Shown: positions 17,468 to 25,810 of the stretch, piece by piece
How positions within the stretch are numbered: position 1 is the stretch's first letter
How the letters are laid out: each line of letters begins with the position of its first letter
Assembly: GCA_024697025.1 (NCBI GenBank)
Contig: JAILGH010000057.1
Coordinates: 17,784-81,783 of the forward strand
Source of the DNA: Pseudobutyrivibrio sp.
GTDB taxonomy: Bacteria; Bacillota; Clostridia; Lachnospirales; Lachnospiraceae
DNA: 64,000 nucleotides
Direction of reading: 5' to 3'
Notes under the pieces: model-generated
Database searches by the model: none
Seen by the model: the letters and a program-made list of their open reading frames with translations, nothing else
What the model was told of the DNA's origin: nothing
Translations under genes and position numbers: made by a program

Positions 17468-18523
17468 ATGGCAGAAAACAAATACGTGGCTTATGTTGGT
17501 ACCTACACACACGAGACTAGCGTCGGTATTTACGTTTACAATGTAGACCCAGACACTGGCGTACTTACAGAGCAGAGTGTAGCACCAATCAATAATCCAT
17601 CAGACATTATTAATTCTAAGGACAACAAATATCTTTATTCCATTGCTGATGAGGGAGTTGCTTCTTTCAAAATTTTGGAGAATGGTGATTTGGAAAAAAT
17701 CAACCAGGAATGGGTTGGAGGAATGCGTGGATGTAATCTCTGCGTAGATTCCAAGAATCGTTTCCTTTTTGTTGCAGGATATCATGATGGTCGTGTTTCC
17801 ATGATGAGTCTTAAAAAGGATGGTAGTATCGGTGGTATTTCCGATGGTATTTTCCATCAGGGCATCGGTAAATCTGTTGCTGATAGGCCACTGTATCCAC
17901 ACTGTACATGTGTGGCGCTTACTCCAGATGAGCAGTTCTTGTGCGTTGTAGAAAACGGTCTACATCAGATTAAAATCTACGAGGTAGATTACGAGCTTGG
18001 CAAGCTTCGTCTGGTTGACATAGTTAGATGTGCAATGGGGTCAGCACCTCTTCGTATGAAGTTTTCACCAGATGGCAAGTATGCTTATGTAGTTACTGAG
18101 ATGTCTAATGAAATCCTGGTTTATGACTATCACATAATTGAGGGTCATCCAGATTTTGAGAATATACAGACGGTTTCACTTCTTCTTGGAGAGGATGAGG
18201 AAATCAGTACGGGCACTAACATTAAGTTTGGTGATGATCCAGCATTTTTGTATGCAAGTGTTGACGGTTTAAATGCCATATGCGTATACAAGCGAGATGT
18301 TAAGTCGGGCAAGCTTGAGTATTTTGCTCACAGCTACATCAGTGGAGATTATCCAAAGAGTTTTGCAGTTTTACCAGGGGACAAGTACTTTATTTCCCTC
18401 AATCACGATACTAACGAGATTCGTTGCTTTAGTATCGACAAGAAGGCAGGACATTCTCTCATGAAGAATGCTCCAATCAAGATTGCAAAGCCAAATAGTA
18501 TCATTATTGTAAAGATTAAATAA
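17468..18523 (+). CDS. Lactonase-family seven-bladed beta-propeller protein
   Basis: This 351-aa protein matches the 6-phosphogluconolactonase/carboxy-cis,cis-muconate cyclase-like (YbhE/Pgl) family: YVGTYTHETSVGIYVY at the start, regular blade repeats, YPHCTCVALTPDEQFLCVV, and RMKFSPDGKYAYVVTEMSNEILVYDY. No signal peptide is present, so it acts in the cytoplasm. A 6-phosphogluconolactonase role would be in the oxidative pentose phosphate pathway, but family members have varied substrates and no zwf or gnd gene is nearby. Confidence 0.85.
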   Translation: MAENKYVAYVGTYTHETSVGIYVYNVDPDTGVLTEQSVAPINNPSDIINSKDNKYLYSIADEGVASFKILENGDLEKINQEWVGGMRGCNLCVDSKNRFLFVAGYHDGRVSMMSLKKDGSIGGISDGIFHQGIGKSVADRPLYPHCTCVALTPDEQFLCVVENGLHQIKIYEVDYELGKLRLVDIVRCAMGSAPLRMKFSPDGKYAYVVTEMSNEILVYDYHIIEGHPDFENIQTVSLLLGEDEEISTGTNIKFGDDPAFLYASVDGLNAICVYKRDVKSGKLEYFAHSYISGDYPKSFAVLPGDKYFISLNHDTNEIRCFSIDKKAGHSLMKNAPIKIAKPNSIIIVKIK

Positions 18524-18572
18524 ATGTAATTTTTTGTTTTATAGAAATTGCAAAGCAGTCTTTATAGAACAG

Positions 18573-18600
18573 AAAGGGGGCTGTCAAAGGCAGCCCCTTT
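18573..18600 (+). terminator. Terminator-like hairpin between the lactonase gene and aroC
   Basis: AAAGGGGGCTG pairs with CAGCCCCTTT around a TCAAAGG loop, with one bulged G. Only a short T-rich tail (TTTAATTA) follows. Confidence 0.7.
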
Positions 18601-18617
18601 AATTATAGGAGGGATAA

Positions 18618-19712
18618 ATGGCAGGTTCTACATTCGGAAGCAGAATTAAAGTTACTACATGGGGCGAGTCTCACGGCGAGGCACTGGGTGTTGTCATCGA
18701 TGGATTCCCAGCTGGTCTTGAGCTTTGCGAGGAGGATATTCAGGTATACCTTGACCGCAGAAAGCCAGGACAATCCAAGTTTACAACTGCAAGAGCAGAG
18801 GGAGATAAGGTAGAGATTCTTTCAGGTGTTTTTGAGGGATATACTACAGGTACTCCTATTTCTCTTATGGTTAGAAATATGGATCAGCATTCCAAGGACT
18901 ATGGAGATATAGCAACAACATTTAGACCTGGTCATGCAGACTATGGCTTCTATGAAAAGTTCGGCAGAAGGGATTACCGAGGCGGTGGTCGTTCTTCTGG
19001 TCGTGAAACCATTGGTAGAGTTGCTGCAGGTGCTATATGCGCCAAGCTTCTTAAGGAACTTGGAATTGAGGTGTTTGCCTATACCAAGCAGATTGGCGAT
19101 ATCAAGGTAAATGAGTTCCAGCTTGGAGAGCGTGACCTTAATCCACTTGCTATGCCAGATGCCAATGCTGCTAAGAAGGCGCAGGAATATCTTGAGGCAT
19201 GTATGCTCAACAAGGATAGTGCCGGTGGTATTGTAGAATGTGTCATTATTGGAGCACCAGCTGGTTTAGGTGAGCCTGTATTTGAAAAACTCGATGCTAA
19301 ACTTGCTCAGGCGCTTGTATCTATAGGTGCTGTTAAGGGTGTAGAAATCGGCGATGGCTTTGGCGTTGTTACTACAACAGGTAGCATCAACAACGATGAA
19401 TTTTATGTATCTAGCAACGGTGTAGCAAAGGATACTAACCACAGTGGTGGTATTTTAGGTGGTATTTCTGATGGTGATGACATTATCGTTAGAGCGGCTA
19501 TTAAGCCAACACCATCTATTGCTCAAAAGCAGCATACAGTTAATGAAAAGATGGAAGAAGTGGACATTGAGATTCATGGTCGTCATGATCCAATCGTCGT
19601 TCCAAGAGCAGTCGTTGTGGTAGAGGCAATGTGTGCAATCACAATTTGTGATGCTGTCCTTAGCCATATGACTGACAGAGTTGATTATATTAAGGAGTTT
19701 TATAAGATTTGA
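18618..19712 (+). CDS. aroC: Chorismate synthase
   Basis: AroC performs the last shikimate step, converting EPSP to chorismate with reduced FMN. The 364-aa protein shows the three classical signatures: GESHGEALGVVIDGFPAG near the start, GRRDYRGGGRSSGRET (about residue 120) and HDPIVVPRAVVVVEAM near the end, plus RRKPGQSKFTTAR. RBS AGGAGG is present. It overlaps tgt by four bases. No other aro genes are in the window, so it appears separated from the rest of the pathway. Confidence 0.98.
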   Translation: MAGSTFGSRIKVTTWGESHGEALGVVIDGFPAGLELCEEDIQVYLDRRKPGQSKFTTARAEGDKVEILSGVFEGYTTGTPISLMVRNMDQHSKDYGDIATTFRPGHADYGFYEKFGRRDYRGGGRSSGRETIGRVAAGAICAKLLKELGIEVFAYTKQIGDIKVNEFQLGERDLNPLAMPDANAAKKAQEYLEACMLNKDSAGGIVECVIIGAPAGLGEPVFEKLDAKLAQALVSIGAVKGVEIGDGFGVVTTTGSINNDEFYVSSNGVAKDTNHSGGILGGISDGDDIIVRAAIKPTPSIAQKQHTVNEKMEEVDIEIHGRHDPIVVPRAVVVVEAMCAITICDAVLSHMTDRVDYIKEFYKI

Positions 19713-20845
19713 AATACGAGTTATTGAAAACTGAAGGTAGAGCCAAGCGTGGCAGATTTCATACAGTGCATGGAGCTATTGAGACACCTGTATTTATGAA
19801 TGTTGGAACTGTGGCTGCAATAAAGGGAGCTGTTTCTACTGACGATTTAAAGGAAATTAAATGTCAGGTGCAGCTTTCCAATACATATCATCTTCATGTC
19901 AGAACAGGAGACAAGCTGATTAAAGAATTGGGCGGTTTGCATCGCTTTATGAACTGGGACAGGCCAATTCTTACTGATTCCGGCGGATTTCAGGTGTTTT
20001 CTCTTGCCGGGATTCGCAAAATCAAAGAAGAGGGTGTTACCTTCAATTCTCATATAGATGGTCGAAAGATATTTATGGGGCCAGAGGAGTCAATGCAGAT
20101 TCAGTCTAACCTTGGCTCTACAATTGCCATGGCTTTTGATGAGTGCCCACCAGCTCTTGCAGACCGTAAATACGTAGAGGATTCTGTTGCTCGCACCACA
20201 AGATGGCTTCATAGATGTAAGGACGAGATGGCTCGCCTCAACTCCTTGGAGGATACTATCAACAGGGAGCAACTTTTATTTGGTATCAATCAAGGTGCCA
20301 TTTTTAATGATATTCGTATTGAGCATGCTAAGGCTATTTCAGAGCTTGATTTGCCAGGCTATGCTGTTGGTGGTCTGGCTGTAGGCGAGAGCCATGAGCA
20401 GATGTATGACGTCCTTGACCACGTGGTGCCTTATTTGCCGCAGAACAAGCCAACATACCTAATGGGCGTTGGAACTCCTGCCAATATTCTTGAGGCAGTG
20501 GATAGAGGCGTAGATTTCTTTGATTGTGTATATCCTAGCCGAAATGGTAGACATGGTCATGTATATACCAATCACGGCAAGCTCAATTTATTCAACCAGA
20601 AGTTTGAAAAGGATATGAGACCGATTGAGGAGGGCTGTGGCTGTCCAGCATGTCGTAGCTATTCAAGGGCCTATATTCGTCATTTGCTCAAGGCTAAGGA
20701 GATGCTTGGCATGAGACTTTGTGTGCTCCACAATCTCTATTTCTACAACACTATGATGGAAGAAATCAGAGCGGCTCTCGATGAGGGACGATTCGCCCAG
20801 TACAAGAAGGAAAAGCTTGAGAGCATGGCCACTAAGATTGATTAA
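19709..20845 (+). CDS. tgt: tRNA-guanine (queuine) transglycosylase
   Basis: Tgt exchanges guanine 34 for preQ1 in GUN-anticodon tRNAs. The 378-aa length is usual. Visible are LSNTYHL, the proton-relay LTDSGGFQVFSLAGIRKI, VGGLAVGE, the nucleophile Asp in GVDFFDCVYPSRNGRHGH, and the zinc site CGCPACRSY with a later His (HNLYFY). The start is TTG overlapping the aroC stop (TTTGA), with AAGGAG at 19692-19697. Confidence 0.97.
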   Translation: MKYELLKTEGRAKRGRFHTVHGAIETPVFMNVGTVAAIKGAVSTDDLKEIKCQVQLSNTYHLHVRTGDKLIKELGGLHRFMNWDRPILTDSGGFQVFSLAGIRKIKEEGVTFNSHIDGRKIFMGPEESMQIQSNLGSTIAMAFDECPPALADRKYVEDSVARTTRWLHRCKDEMARLNSLEDTINREQLLFGINQGAIFNDIRIEHAKAISELDLPGYAVGGLAVGESHEQMYDVLDHVVPYLPQNKPTYLMGVGTPANILEAVDRGVDFFDCVYPSRNGRHGHVYTNHGKLNLFNQKFEKDMRPIEEGCGCPACRSYSRAYIRHLLKAKEMLGMRLCVLHNLYFYNTMMEEIRAALDEGRFAQYKKEKLESMATKID

Positions 20846-20885
20846 TATTACTATTATTAAAAAAATATTAAATGACTGAATTCGC

Positions 20886-20914
20886 TTGCCTAAGTCTATA
20901 TGTTTAGGTAGAAT
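20886..20914 (+). promoter_or_regulatory. Predicted sigma-A promoter for yajC
   Basis: TTGCCT (20886-20891), a 17-bp spacer and TAGAAT (20909-20914) form a well-spaced -35/-10 pair. CCTAA and TTTAGG form a short inverted repeat within it. Confidence 0.6.
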
Positions 20915-20968
20915 AGATTTCAGTGTATAAAGACTTTATGTGAGTCTATAATTAGGAGGTTTACTTTA

Positions 20969-21286
20969 ATGCAAGGATCATCTAGTCAAATGATTATCAT
21001 GACAGTTATTCTGTTAGCAATCATGTATTTCCTTATGATTCGCCCACAGAGCAAGGAGCAGAAGCAGAAGGCTGCAATGTTAAACGCACTTGCAGTAGGA
21101 GATACAGTTCTTACAACAAGTGGTTTTTATGGCGTTGTTATTTCTATCCAGGAGGATACAGTTATTGTTGAGTTTGGTAGCAACAAGAACTGCCGTATCC
21201 CAATGCAAAAGGTAGCTATTGCTGCTGTTGAAAAGCCAGAGGATGCTGTTAAAGCAGAAGAGTCTAAGGACGACAAGAAGAAATAA
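20969..21286 (+). CDS. yajC: Preprotein translocase subunit YajC
   Basis: This 105-aa protein has one N-terminal membrane helix (MIIMTVILLAIMYFLMI) followed by RPQSKEQKQKAAMLNALAVGDTVLTTSGFYGVV, the standard YajC pattern, and a charged tail. YajC associates with SecDF in the membrane. The tgt-yajC order is widely conserved; secDF would be expected next but is not present here. RBS AGGAGG is at normal spacing, and a strong terminator follows directly. Confidence 0.95.
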   Translation: MQGSSSQMIIMTVILLAIMYFLMIRPQSKEQKQKAAMLNALAVGDTVLTTSGFYGVVISIQEDTVIVEFGSNKNCRIPMQKVAIAAVEKPEDAVKAEESKDDKKK

Positions 21287-21301
21287 ATTAGCTTAGACAA
21301 G

Positions 21302-21333
21302 GAAGTGAAATCTTCGGATTTCACTTCTTTTTT
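21302..21333 (+). terminator. Rho-independent terminator after yajC
   Basis: GAAGTGAAATC (21302-21312) and GATTTCACTTC (21317-21327) form an 11-bp perfect stem with a TTCG tetraloop and a TTTTTT tail. Confidence 0.96.
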
Positions 21334-21483
21334 ATTGCTTAATTTTAGAGGCGAATGGGTCAAGTAATATTATCAGCAGTTAATGTGGCTTGAATGTTGT
21401 TTAAGTTTTGTAAACAATTGGTAAAATTCCTTAACTTTTTCTAAATTTTATTGTGTATACAAAATCATTGTGGGAAAATATTC

Positions 21484-21508
21484 TCGTCGCGACGAAGGTG
21501 AGTATAAT
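21484..21508 (+). promoter_or_regulatory. Promoter with 12-bp palindromic operator before secreted paralogue 1
   Basis: A perfect palindrome TCGTCGCGACGA (21484-21495) sits where a -35 box would be, eight bases before TATAAT (21503-21508). There is no good -35 sequence, so the palindrome may be an activator or repressor site. A second palindromic stretch around TGTATACA lies about 30 bases upstream. Confidence 0.5.
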
Positions 21509-21550
21509 AGGGTTCTTATGTTAATAAAATAAGAAAGAGAGGTTTTTTAC

Positions 21551-22441
21551 ATGAGAAACAAAAAATTTTTAACACTTGCGTTAATGATGGCTGTTACAGC
21601 ATTAACAGTTGCGGAGACAACAAATACAGTTGTTGCTAAATCACATCATCACACATGTAAAATAGAGGCAGCAGCAGAGGCAGATACTACAGAAGAAGTT
21701 ACAGAAGAGGTGACTGAAGAAGCGCCTGTTGAGACTAAGTCAGACGCTGAAAAAGCTGCGCTTATTGAAAAGTGCAAGAGCCTTACACCATTTACTTATG
21801 CTAACGACGAAGTGCCAGAGAGTCGACTTATGATTGTAGAGACTAAAACTGGTGTAAATATATACCAAGAATATGCCTATATTGATTACGATCAAGAGGT
21901 AGTTGATGAGAATAATAAAGACGAGACATATTACAATGCAACAATTAACAATCCTCAGGATATGGAGTTGATTTATTCAACTGATGGAAACGAAGATTTG
22001 ACAGATATTCACGTGGTTTGTGAGGTTGGCGTTTTCAAAATTGCAGGCGAAGAGTTGAGACAAGAAGGCTACAAGGGATTTGAGACAATTGATTTAATAA
22101 ACGGCATCGAGGGCGATGACTTTGATTTAGATTCAAGCTATTTTAAGGTGGCTGCTTTAAATAGAGAAGAGGGCTGCTTAAACGGCAAGATTACATGTAC
22201 AAATCCTTACTCTAAAATAAAGTATAACTACGGTGAAGGCCTCTACGGTGGCGGTTATGTATTCTACTCACAGTTTGAGGAGAACAGCCAGTACGTAGAT
22301 TGCACTGTGGGCTATGATATTAGCGTAAACCCTGATAAGACAATTAATCTTACTATCGGTGGCTATAACGAGGATGAGAACTTTGCTTCAACAGTTGAGT
22401 ACACCCTTAGCCCAAGCAATATAGCATACACTGCTCAGTAA
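21551..22441 (+). CDS. Secreted protein of unknown function, paralogue 1
   Basis: This 296-aa protein has a Sec signal peptide (MRNKKFLTLALMMAVTALTVAE, cleavage around residues 22-30), then a short His cluster (KSHHHTCK) and an acidic Thr/Glu linker with EEVTEEVTEE repeats. The globular remainder contains NPQDMELIYSTDGNEDLTDIH and INLTIGGYNEDENFAS. Both motifs recur in the next gene (33 bases downstream), so the two are a tandem duplication. No family is recognised. The conserved core suggests a beta-rich extracellular domain; the His cluster might bind metal, but this is speculative. No sorting signal or membrane anchor is seen at the C-terminus. Confidence 0.75.
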   Translation: MRNKKFLTLALMMAVTALTVAETTNTVVAKSHHHTCKIEAAAEADTTEEVTEEVTEEAPVETKSDAEKAALIEKCKSLTPFTYANDEVPESRLMIVETKTGVNIYQEYAYIDYDQEVVDENNKDETYYNATINNPQDMELIYSTDGNEDLTDIHVVCEVGVFKIAGEELRQEGYKGFETIDLINGIEGDDFDLDSSYFKVAALNREEGCLNGKITCTNPYSKIKYNYGEGLYGGGYVFYSQFEENSQYVDCTVGYDISVNPDKTINLTIGGYNEDENFASTVEYTLSPSNIAYTAQ

Positions 22442-22474
22442 TAGTTAACAGCATGAAGAAAGGAAGGTCTTTAC

Positions 22475-23401
22475 ATGAAAAGAAAAACAGTTATCACATT
22501 TGCACTTTTAATGGCAGCTTGTACTGCAATGATTTCTACAACAACAATATTAGCTGATGCAAAGGGCTTTAGACATTGCCATCATCACCATAAAACTGTA
22601 GTTGAAAATAACGTCGATGAACAGACAACAGAAGAGACAACAGTAGAGACTACAGATGATTCAGCTAAGGGAATTATGGAAAAATGCAAGGCTCTTACAC
22701 CATTTGAGGTAGTTACTGATGAGGATAATCAACAATTCCTTTTGCTGGTTGAGACAAAGACCGGCGGTATAAATGTATACAAAGAAAAGGATATAATTTC
22801 ATTTGAAAAAATCGATGTTGAGGGATTAACTGAAAAGGAAGCATATTATGACACCAAAATCACTAATCCTCAGGACATGGAGTTGATTTATTCTTCAGAT
22901 GGAAATGAGGATATCAGCATTGTTCACATGGTCGGCGAGTTTGGCGCATTCCAGTGTGTAGGAGATAGATTAAAGGCCCCTAAATACGAAGGAATGACTT
23001 ATGACGAGACTATCAAGCAAGGTCCTGCACTTGACCAGAATAAGCAGTACGTTAACTTCTTATTCCATAATTTCAGGGATGGTGCTTTAAGAGGAGTTGC
23101 TGAAAGCACAACTTCTGCCACTGAGGTTAAGTATGAGACAGGTGATATGTTCGAAGGCGGCGGCTATGACTACTATGCAGAGTATGGCGATAACAATGGT
23201 GCTGACGCAGAATATACACTTGGATACAACATTGTAATCAACAAAGACAAGACAATTACTTTCACTATTGGCGCTTATAACGAGGACAATAATTTTGCAG
23301 CTGATGTTACATACAATCTAGTTGCAGAGGATGGCGGAGCATATGCTATCTTGCCTCAACTAATCGATAACGGTGACGGTAATTATACACTCTTCCAATA
23401 A
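22475..23401 (+). CDS. Secreted protein of unknown function, paralogue 2
   Basis: This 308-aa protein has a signal peptide (hydrophobic to about residue 27), then a His cluster (FRHCHHHHKTVV) and an acidic Thr/Glu linker. It is clearly paralogous to the preceding gene: KCKALTPFEV, LLVETKTGGINVYKE, NPQDMELIYSSDGNEDIS, EGGGYDYYAEY and ITFTIGAYNEDNNFA align with counterparts there. RBS AAGGAAGG is present. It ends at a terminator, so the pair probably forms a bicistronic secreted-protein operon under the palindrome-containing promoter. Its function is unknown. Confidence 0.75.
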   Translation: MKRKTVITFALLMAACTAMISTTTILADAKGFRHCHHHHKTVVENNVDEQTTEETTVETTDDSAKGIMEKCKALTPFEVVTDEDNQQFLLLVETKTGGINVYKEKDIISFEKIDVEGLTEKEAYYDTKITNPQDMELIYSSDGNEDISIVHMVGEFGAFQCVGDRLKAPKYEGMTYDETIKQGPALDQNKQYVNFLFHNFRDGALRGVAESTTSATEVKYETGDMFEGGGYDYYAEYGDNNGADAEYTLGYNIVINKDKTITFTIGAYNEDNNFAADVTYNLVAEDGGAYAILPQLIDNGDGNYTLFQ

Positions 23402-23407
23402 TATTAT

Positions 23408-23435
23408 ATCCCCTCAGGCCTTGCTCTGAGGGGAT
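23408..23435 (+). terminator. Terminator after the secreted paralogue pair
   Basis: ATCCCCTCAG (23408-23417) pairs perfectly with CTGAGGGGAT (23426-23435), followed by AGTCTTTTATG. Confidence 0.85.
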
Positions 23436-23501
23436 AGTCTTTTATGTTAGAAATATTCCAATTGGTATGAAATAGAATTTATAAAACGGTATGATATATG
23501 G

Positions 23502-24371
23502 CTATTTGTTTTTACCATTCCTATGTCGTAGGAATTCTGAGCCCTTATCCAAAAGAGCCTTGGTAGACTCCACTGGATGAGTAAACTTTGTAATGTGCCT
23601 AAACTGACCCTTTTGAGGAGAAGACGCATGGCTAATCCATTGCTTAACATATTCTGTAGAAAGCTGTTCTAGCAGCTTGCGTTTGTCCTCTAAGGATAGC
23701 TCTTGCTTTAGGGCTTCCTTTGTCTCGTTAATCTTTTCTATTGTTGCAGTCTTGGCATCTGCAAGGTTAGTAGATATAGCCTCAACTCTTTCTGCCATCT
23801 GGTTATTGAGCATATCGTTGATGCGCTCAAACTCCTTAGCAAAGCTAGTAAGAGCAGATACGGTAAGAGCCAAGTCCATTCCAAATATAAACATAAAAAT
23901 CAATGCAATCAATTCTATTGCAATCATTGGAAGCATCCCCACTACAGAGACAACTGGTGGCACCAAATATTTAGTTACCAAGATTCCAGCCAAACCAAAG
24001 CAGCAGGTAAAGATGAGGCATACTCGACCATTGATATTAAGTGGCATTTTAGAATAGTCCCACCAACGAGCATGGAACTTTCTCTCCAAGAAATAACTTG
24101 TTGCGTATTCTAAAACAAATGAGCCGATGGCACAGCTTAGGAAAATTGTAAGATTACTTGATTGATTCAAAGCAGGACAGTCCACAAAAAGTATTTGGGC
24201 TAGTGTTGCACCAACTCCATATATTGGAATACATGGTCCGTACAAAAAGCCTCTATTTCTCCATACCTTCTCGTGTATGGTACAAAAGCATGTCTCGTAA
24301 ATCCAACCAAAGAAACTATAAATTATAAACAACACAAAATATGTACTTATCATAAATCCCCCTGAACTCAT
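23502..24371 (-). CDS. Putative ABC transporter permease-like membrane protein (PF06541 type)
   Basis: This 289-aa protein begins YFVLFIIYSFFGWIYETCFC, the hallmark of the CmpB-like putative permease family (PF06541). About five membrane segments follow in the first 180 residues (NRGFLYGPCIPIYGVGATLAQ, SCAIGSFVLEYATSYFLERKF, WWDYSKMPLNINGRVCL). The C-terminal 110 residues are a charged, coiled-coil cytoplasmic tail. No ATPase gene is adjacent, so transport is not demonstrated. The start is either base 24371 or the internal ATG at 24353; both have a weak purine-rich RBS, and the family N-terminus slightly favours 24353. Confidence 0.85.
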   Translation of the reverse strand: MSSGGFMISTYFVLFIIYSFFGWIYETCFCTIHEKVWRNRGFLYGPCIPIYGVGATLAQILFVDCPALNQSSNLTIFLSCAIGSFVLEYATSYFLERKFHARWWDYSKMPLNINGRVCLIFTCCFGLAGILVTKYLVPPVVSVVGMLPMIAIELIALIFMFIFGMDLALTVSALTSFAKEFERINDMLNNQMAERVEAISTNLADAKTATIEKINETKEALKQELSLEDKRKLLEQLSTEYVKQWISHASSPQKGQFRHITKFTHPVESTKALLDKGSEFLRHRNGKNK

Positions 24372-24416
24372 TTTTCTTCCATTTTATTCCACTTAAGGCC
24401 AAAAATAAAGTTGGAT

Positions 24417-24815
24417 ACATGTAACTATTCACATCTTTTATTTATTCTTGAGACATCTTTTACTATATAGGTATAGGTTCAATCATAGAATAATGATTCT
24501 CTAATTGCTGCATGTAGCTTTCTTTATTGTGGGTGTTCTTTCAATTATTTGCACTTCTATCGCTACAGTATGCATTGCTCAAACACACTCTATTTAAAGT
24601 AAGATTCCCATATAACTTATAGGGGAATTAATGTAACCTTCAAGTGTCTGAGCCATTCATACAGTAGCTACAAAGTGCAAAATCAATGAAAGGACACCCA
24701 CTTAAAGCTACGTTTGCAGCAATAAGAAAATCTATTATTCTATTCAAATTCACCTATACCTACATAGTAGAAGATGTCTCAGTTTGAATATTTAAGGTTG
24801 TGAATAGTTACATGT
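24417..24815. repeat. ~400-bp near-complete imperfect inverted repeat (MITE-like or long-hairpin RNA element)
   Basis: The element begins ACATGTAACTATTCACA (24417-24433) and ends with its exact reverse complement (24799-24815). Inside, the arms stay alignable almost to the centre. GAGACATCTTTTACTATATA matches GAGACATCTTCTACTATGTA on the reverse strand; both are followed by GGTATAGGT. Then come ATAGAATAAT, ATTGCTGCA, GTAGCTTT, GTGGGTGT, CTTTCA and TTTGCACTT in both arms. The tip is ATTCCC...GGGGAAT near 24606-24628. It fills the intergenic space between the minus-strand membrane protein and the plus-strand metalloprotease. No ORF of note and no clear target-site duplication are seen. A non-autonomous transposon (MITE) or a giant RNA hairpin are the two readings. 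Confidence 0.85.
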
Positions 24816-24891
24816 GTGCCACTTCATAGAAAATTCTTATATGGGTGATATTATTAACATGAGGTTGTGTGCAGATTATGGTGGTGGTTGT

Positions 24892-25407
24892 ATGAGCATT
24901 AATTCATTGACGGGAATTGCAAGAAATGAAGTGCAGACTGCGTACCAGAGCCCTGGGCAGAAGCGAGTGGCTGACGCCATCGAAAGACAAGGGGGCAATC
25001 CTGCTTTGGCAAAGGGGTTCTCTTCTGAGAAGGCGGCGAAGCGTGCCGGGGTATTAAAGTGCGAGACCTGCGCCACTAGAAAGTATCAGGATGGCAGCGA
25101 CGAGCAGGTTTCCTTTAAATCTCCACAGCATATTAGTCCAAATGCAGCTGGGGCGAGAGTAAGAGGCCATGAGCAGGAGCATGTAAACAATGCTTATGAT
25201 AAGGCAGCAGAAAAGGGAGGCAAGGTGCTTAATGCTTCAGTGGCGATACACACAGCGGTTTGTCCGGAGTGTGGCAGGACTTATGTATCTGGAGGCACAA
25301 CCACAACGCAGATTAAGTATCCAAATGAGGATAACCCTTATCAAAAGGATAGGAAGGCGGCAGATGGCGCAATGCTTTTTGGGATGAATTTTGACGCAAA
25401 GTTTTAA
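24892..25407 (+). CDS. SprA-related putative metalloprotease (HExxH)
   Basis: This 171-aa protein has KCETCATRKYQDGS, FKSPQHISPNAAGARVRGHEQEHVNNAYDKA with a zinc-protease-like HEQEH (about residue 93), and VCPECGRTYVSGGTTTT. This layout matches SprA-related/CJM1_0395-type putative metalloproteases, whose function is unknown. The four cysteines in two CxxC pairs may bind zinc. There is no signal peptide. ATG 24892 is preceded by GGTGG; earlier in-frame starts (GTG 24814, ATG 24860) would run into or close to the inverted repeat and have poorer RBSs. It stands alone, with no operon partners. Confidence 0.75.
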   Translation: MSINSLTGIARNEVQTAYQSPGQKRVADAIERQGGNPALAKGFSSEKAAKRAGVLKCETCATRKYQDGSDEQVSFKSPQHISPNAAGARVRGHEQEHVNNAYDKAAEKGGKVLNASVAIHTAVCPECGRTYVSGGTTTTQIKYPNEDNPYQKDRKAADGAMLFGMNFDAKF

Positions 25408-25504
25408 GGGCTTGAAATCCCATAGATGCTATGATATACTTCAAAAGGTTGCGAGGAGTCGCAAGTTGGTTTTAAATATCAAACTATATTAATAGGAGAC
25501 ATAT

Positions 25505-25747
25505 ATGAAATCATTAAAGTTAGTTCTTATCATATTATTAATTGTAATTTGCGTAGCACTTACAATCATTATTCTTTTCCAGGAGGGCAAGCAGAACGGT
25601 CTTGGTTCTTTATCAGGCCAGCAGTTCGATTCATACTGGAGCCGTAACAAGGGTCGCTCTCGCGAGGGCTTATTGGTTAAGCTTACTAGCGTTTGCGTAA
25701 TTCTCTTCTTCGTGCTTTCAGCAGTGCTCAATATTGGAAGTTTTTAA
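25505..25747 (+). CDS. secG: Preprotein translocase subunit SecG
   Basis: This 80-aa protein has two membrane helices (LKLVLIILLIVICVALTIIILFQ and LTSVCVILFFVLSAVLNIG) joined by a Gly/Ser-rich loop with QEGKQNGLGSLSGQ, the standard SecG pattern. It is an accessory subunit of SecYEG. It begins the conserved Firmicutes series secG-rnr-smpB. The RBS is AGGAGA. Confidence 0.95.
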   Translation: MKSLKLVLIILLIVICVALTIIILFQEGKQNGLGSLSGQQFDSYWSRNKGRSREGLLVKLTSVCVILFFVLSAVLNIGSF

Positions 25748-25764
25748 GATTTGATTATTATAGG

Positions 25765-25785
25765 TGCCACCCATTTAGGGTGGCA
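25765..25785 (+). terminator. Attenuator-like hairpin between secG and rnr
   Basis: TGCCACCC (25765-25772) pairs with GGGTGGCA (25778-25785), followed by a weak TTTGTTAC tail; it probably gives partial termination before rnr. Confidence 0.6.
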
Positions 25786-25810
25786 TTTGTTACATAATAG
25801 GGAAATTTAT

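Noticed and set aside
24814..24891. N-terminal extension of the metalloprotease from GTG 24814
   Set aside because: It would begin within the inverted repeat and lacks an RBS; ATG 24892 is better placed.
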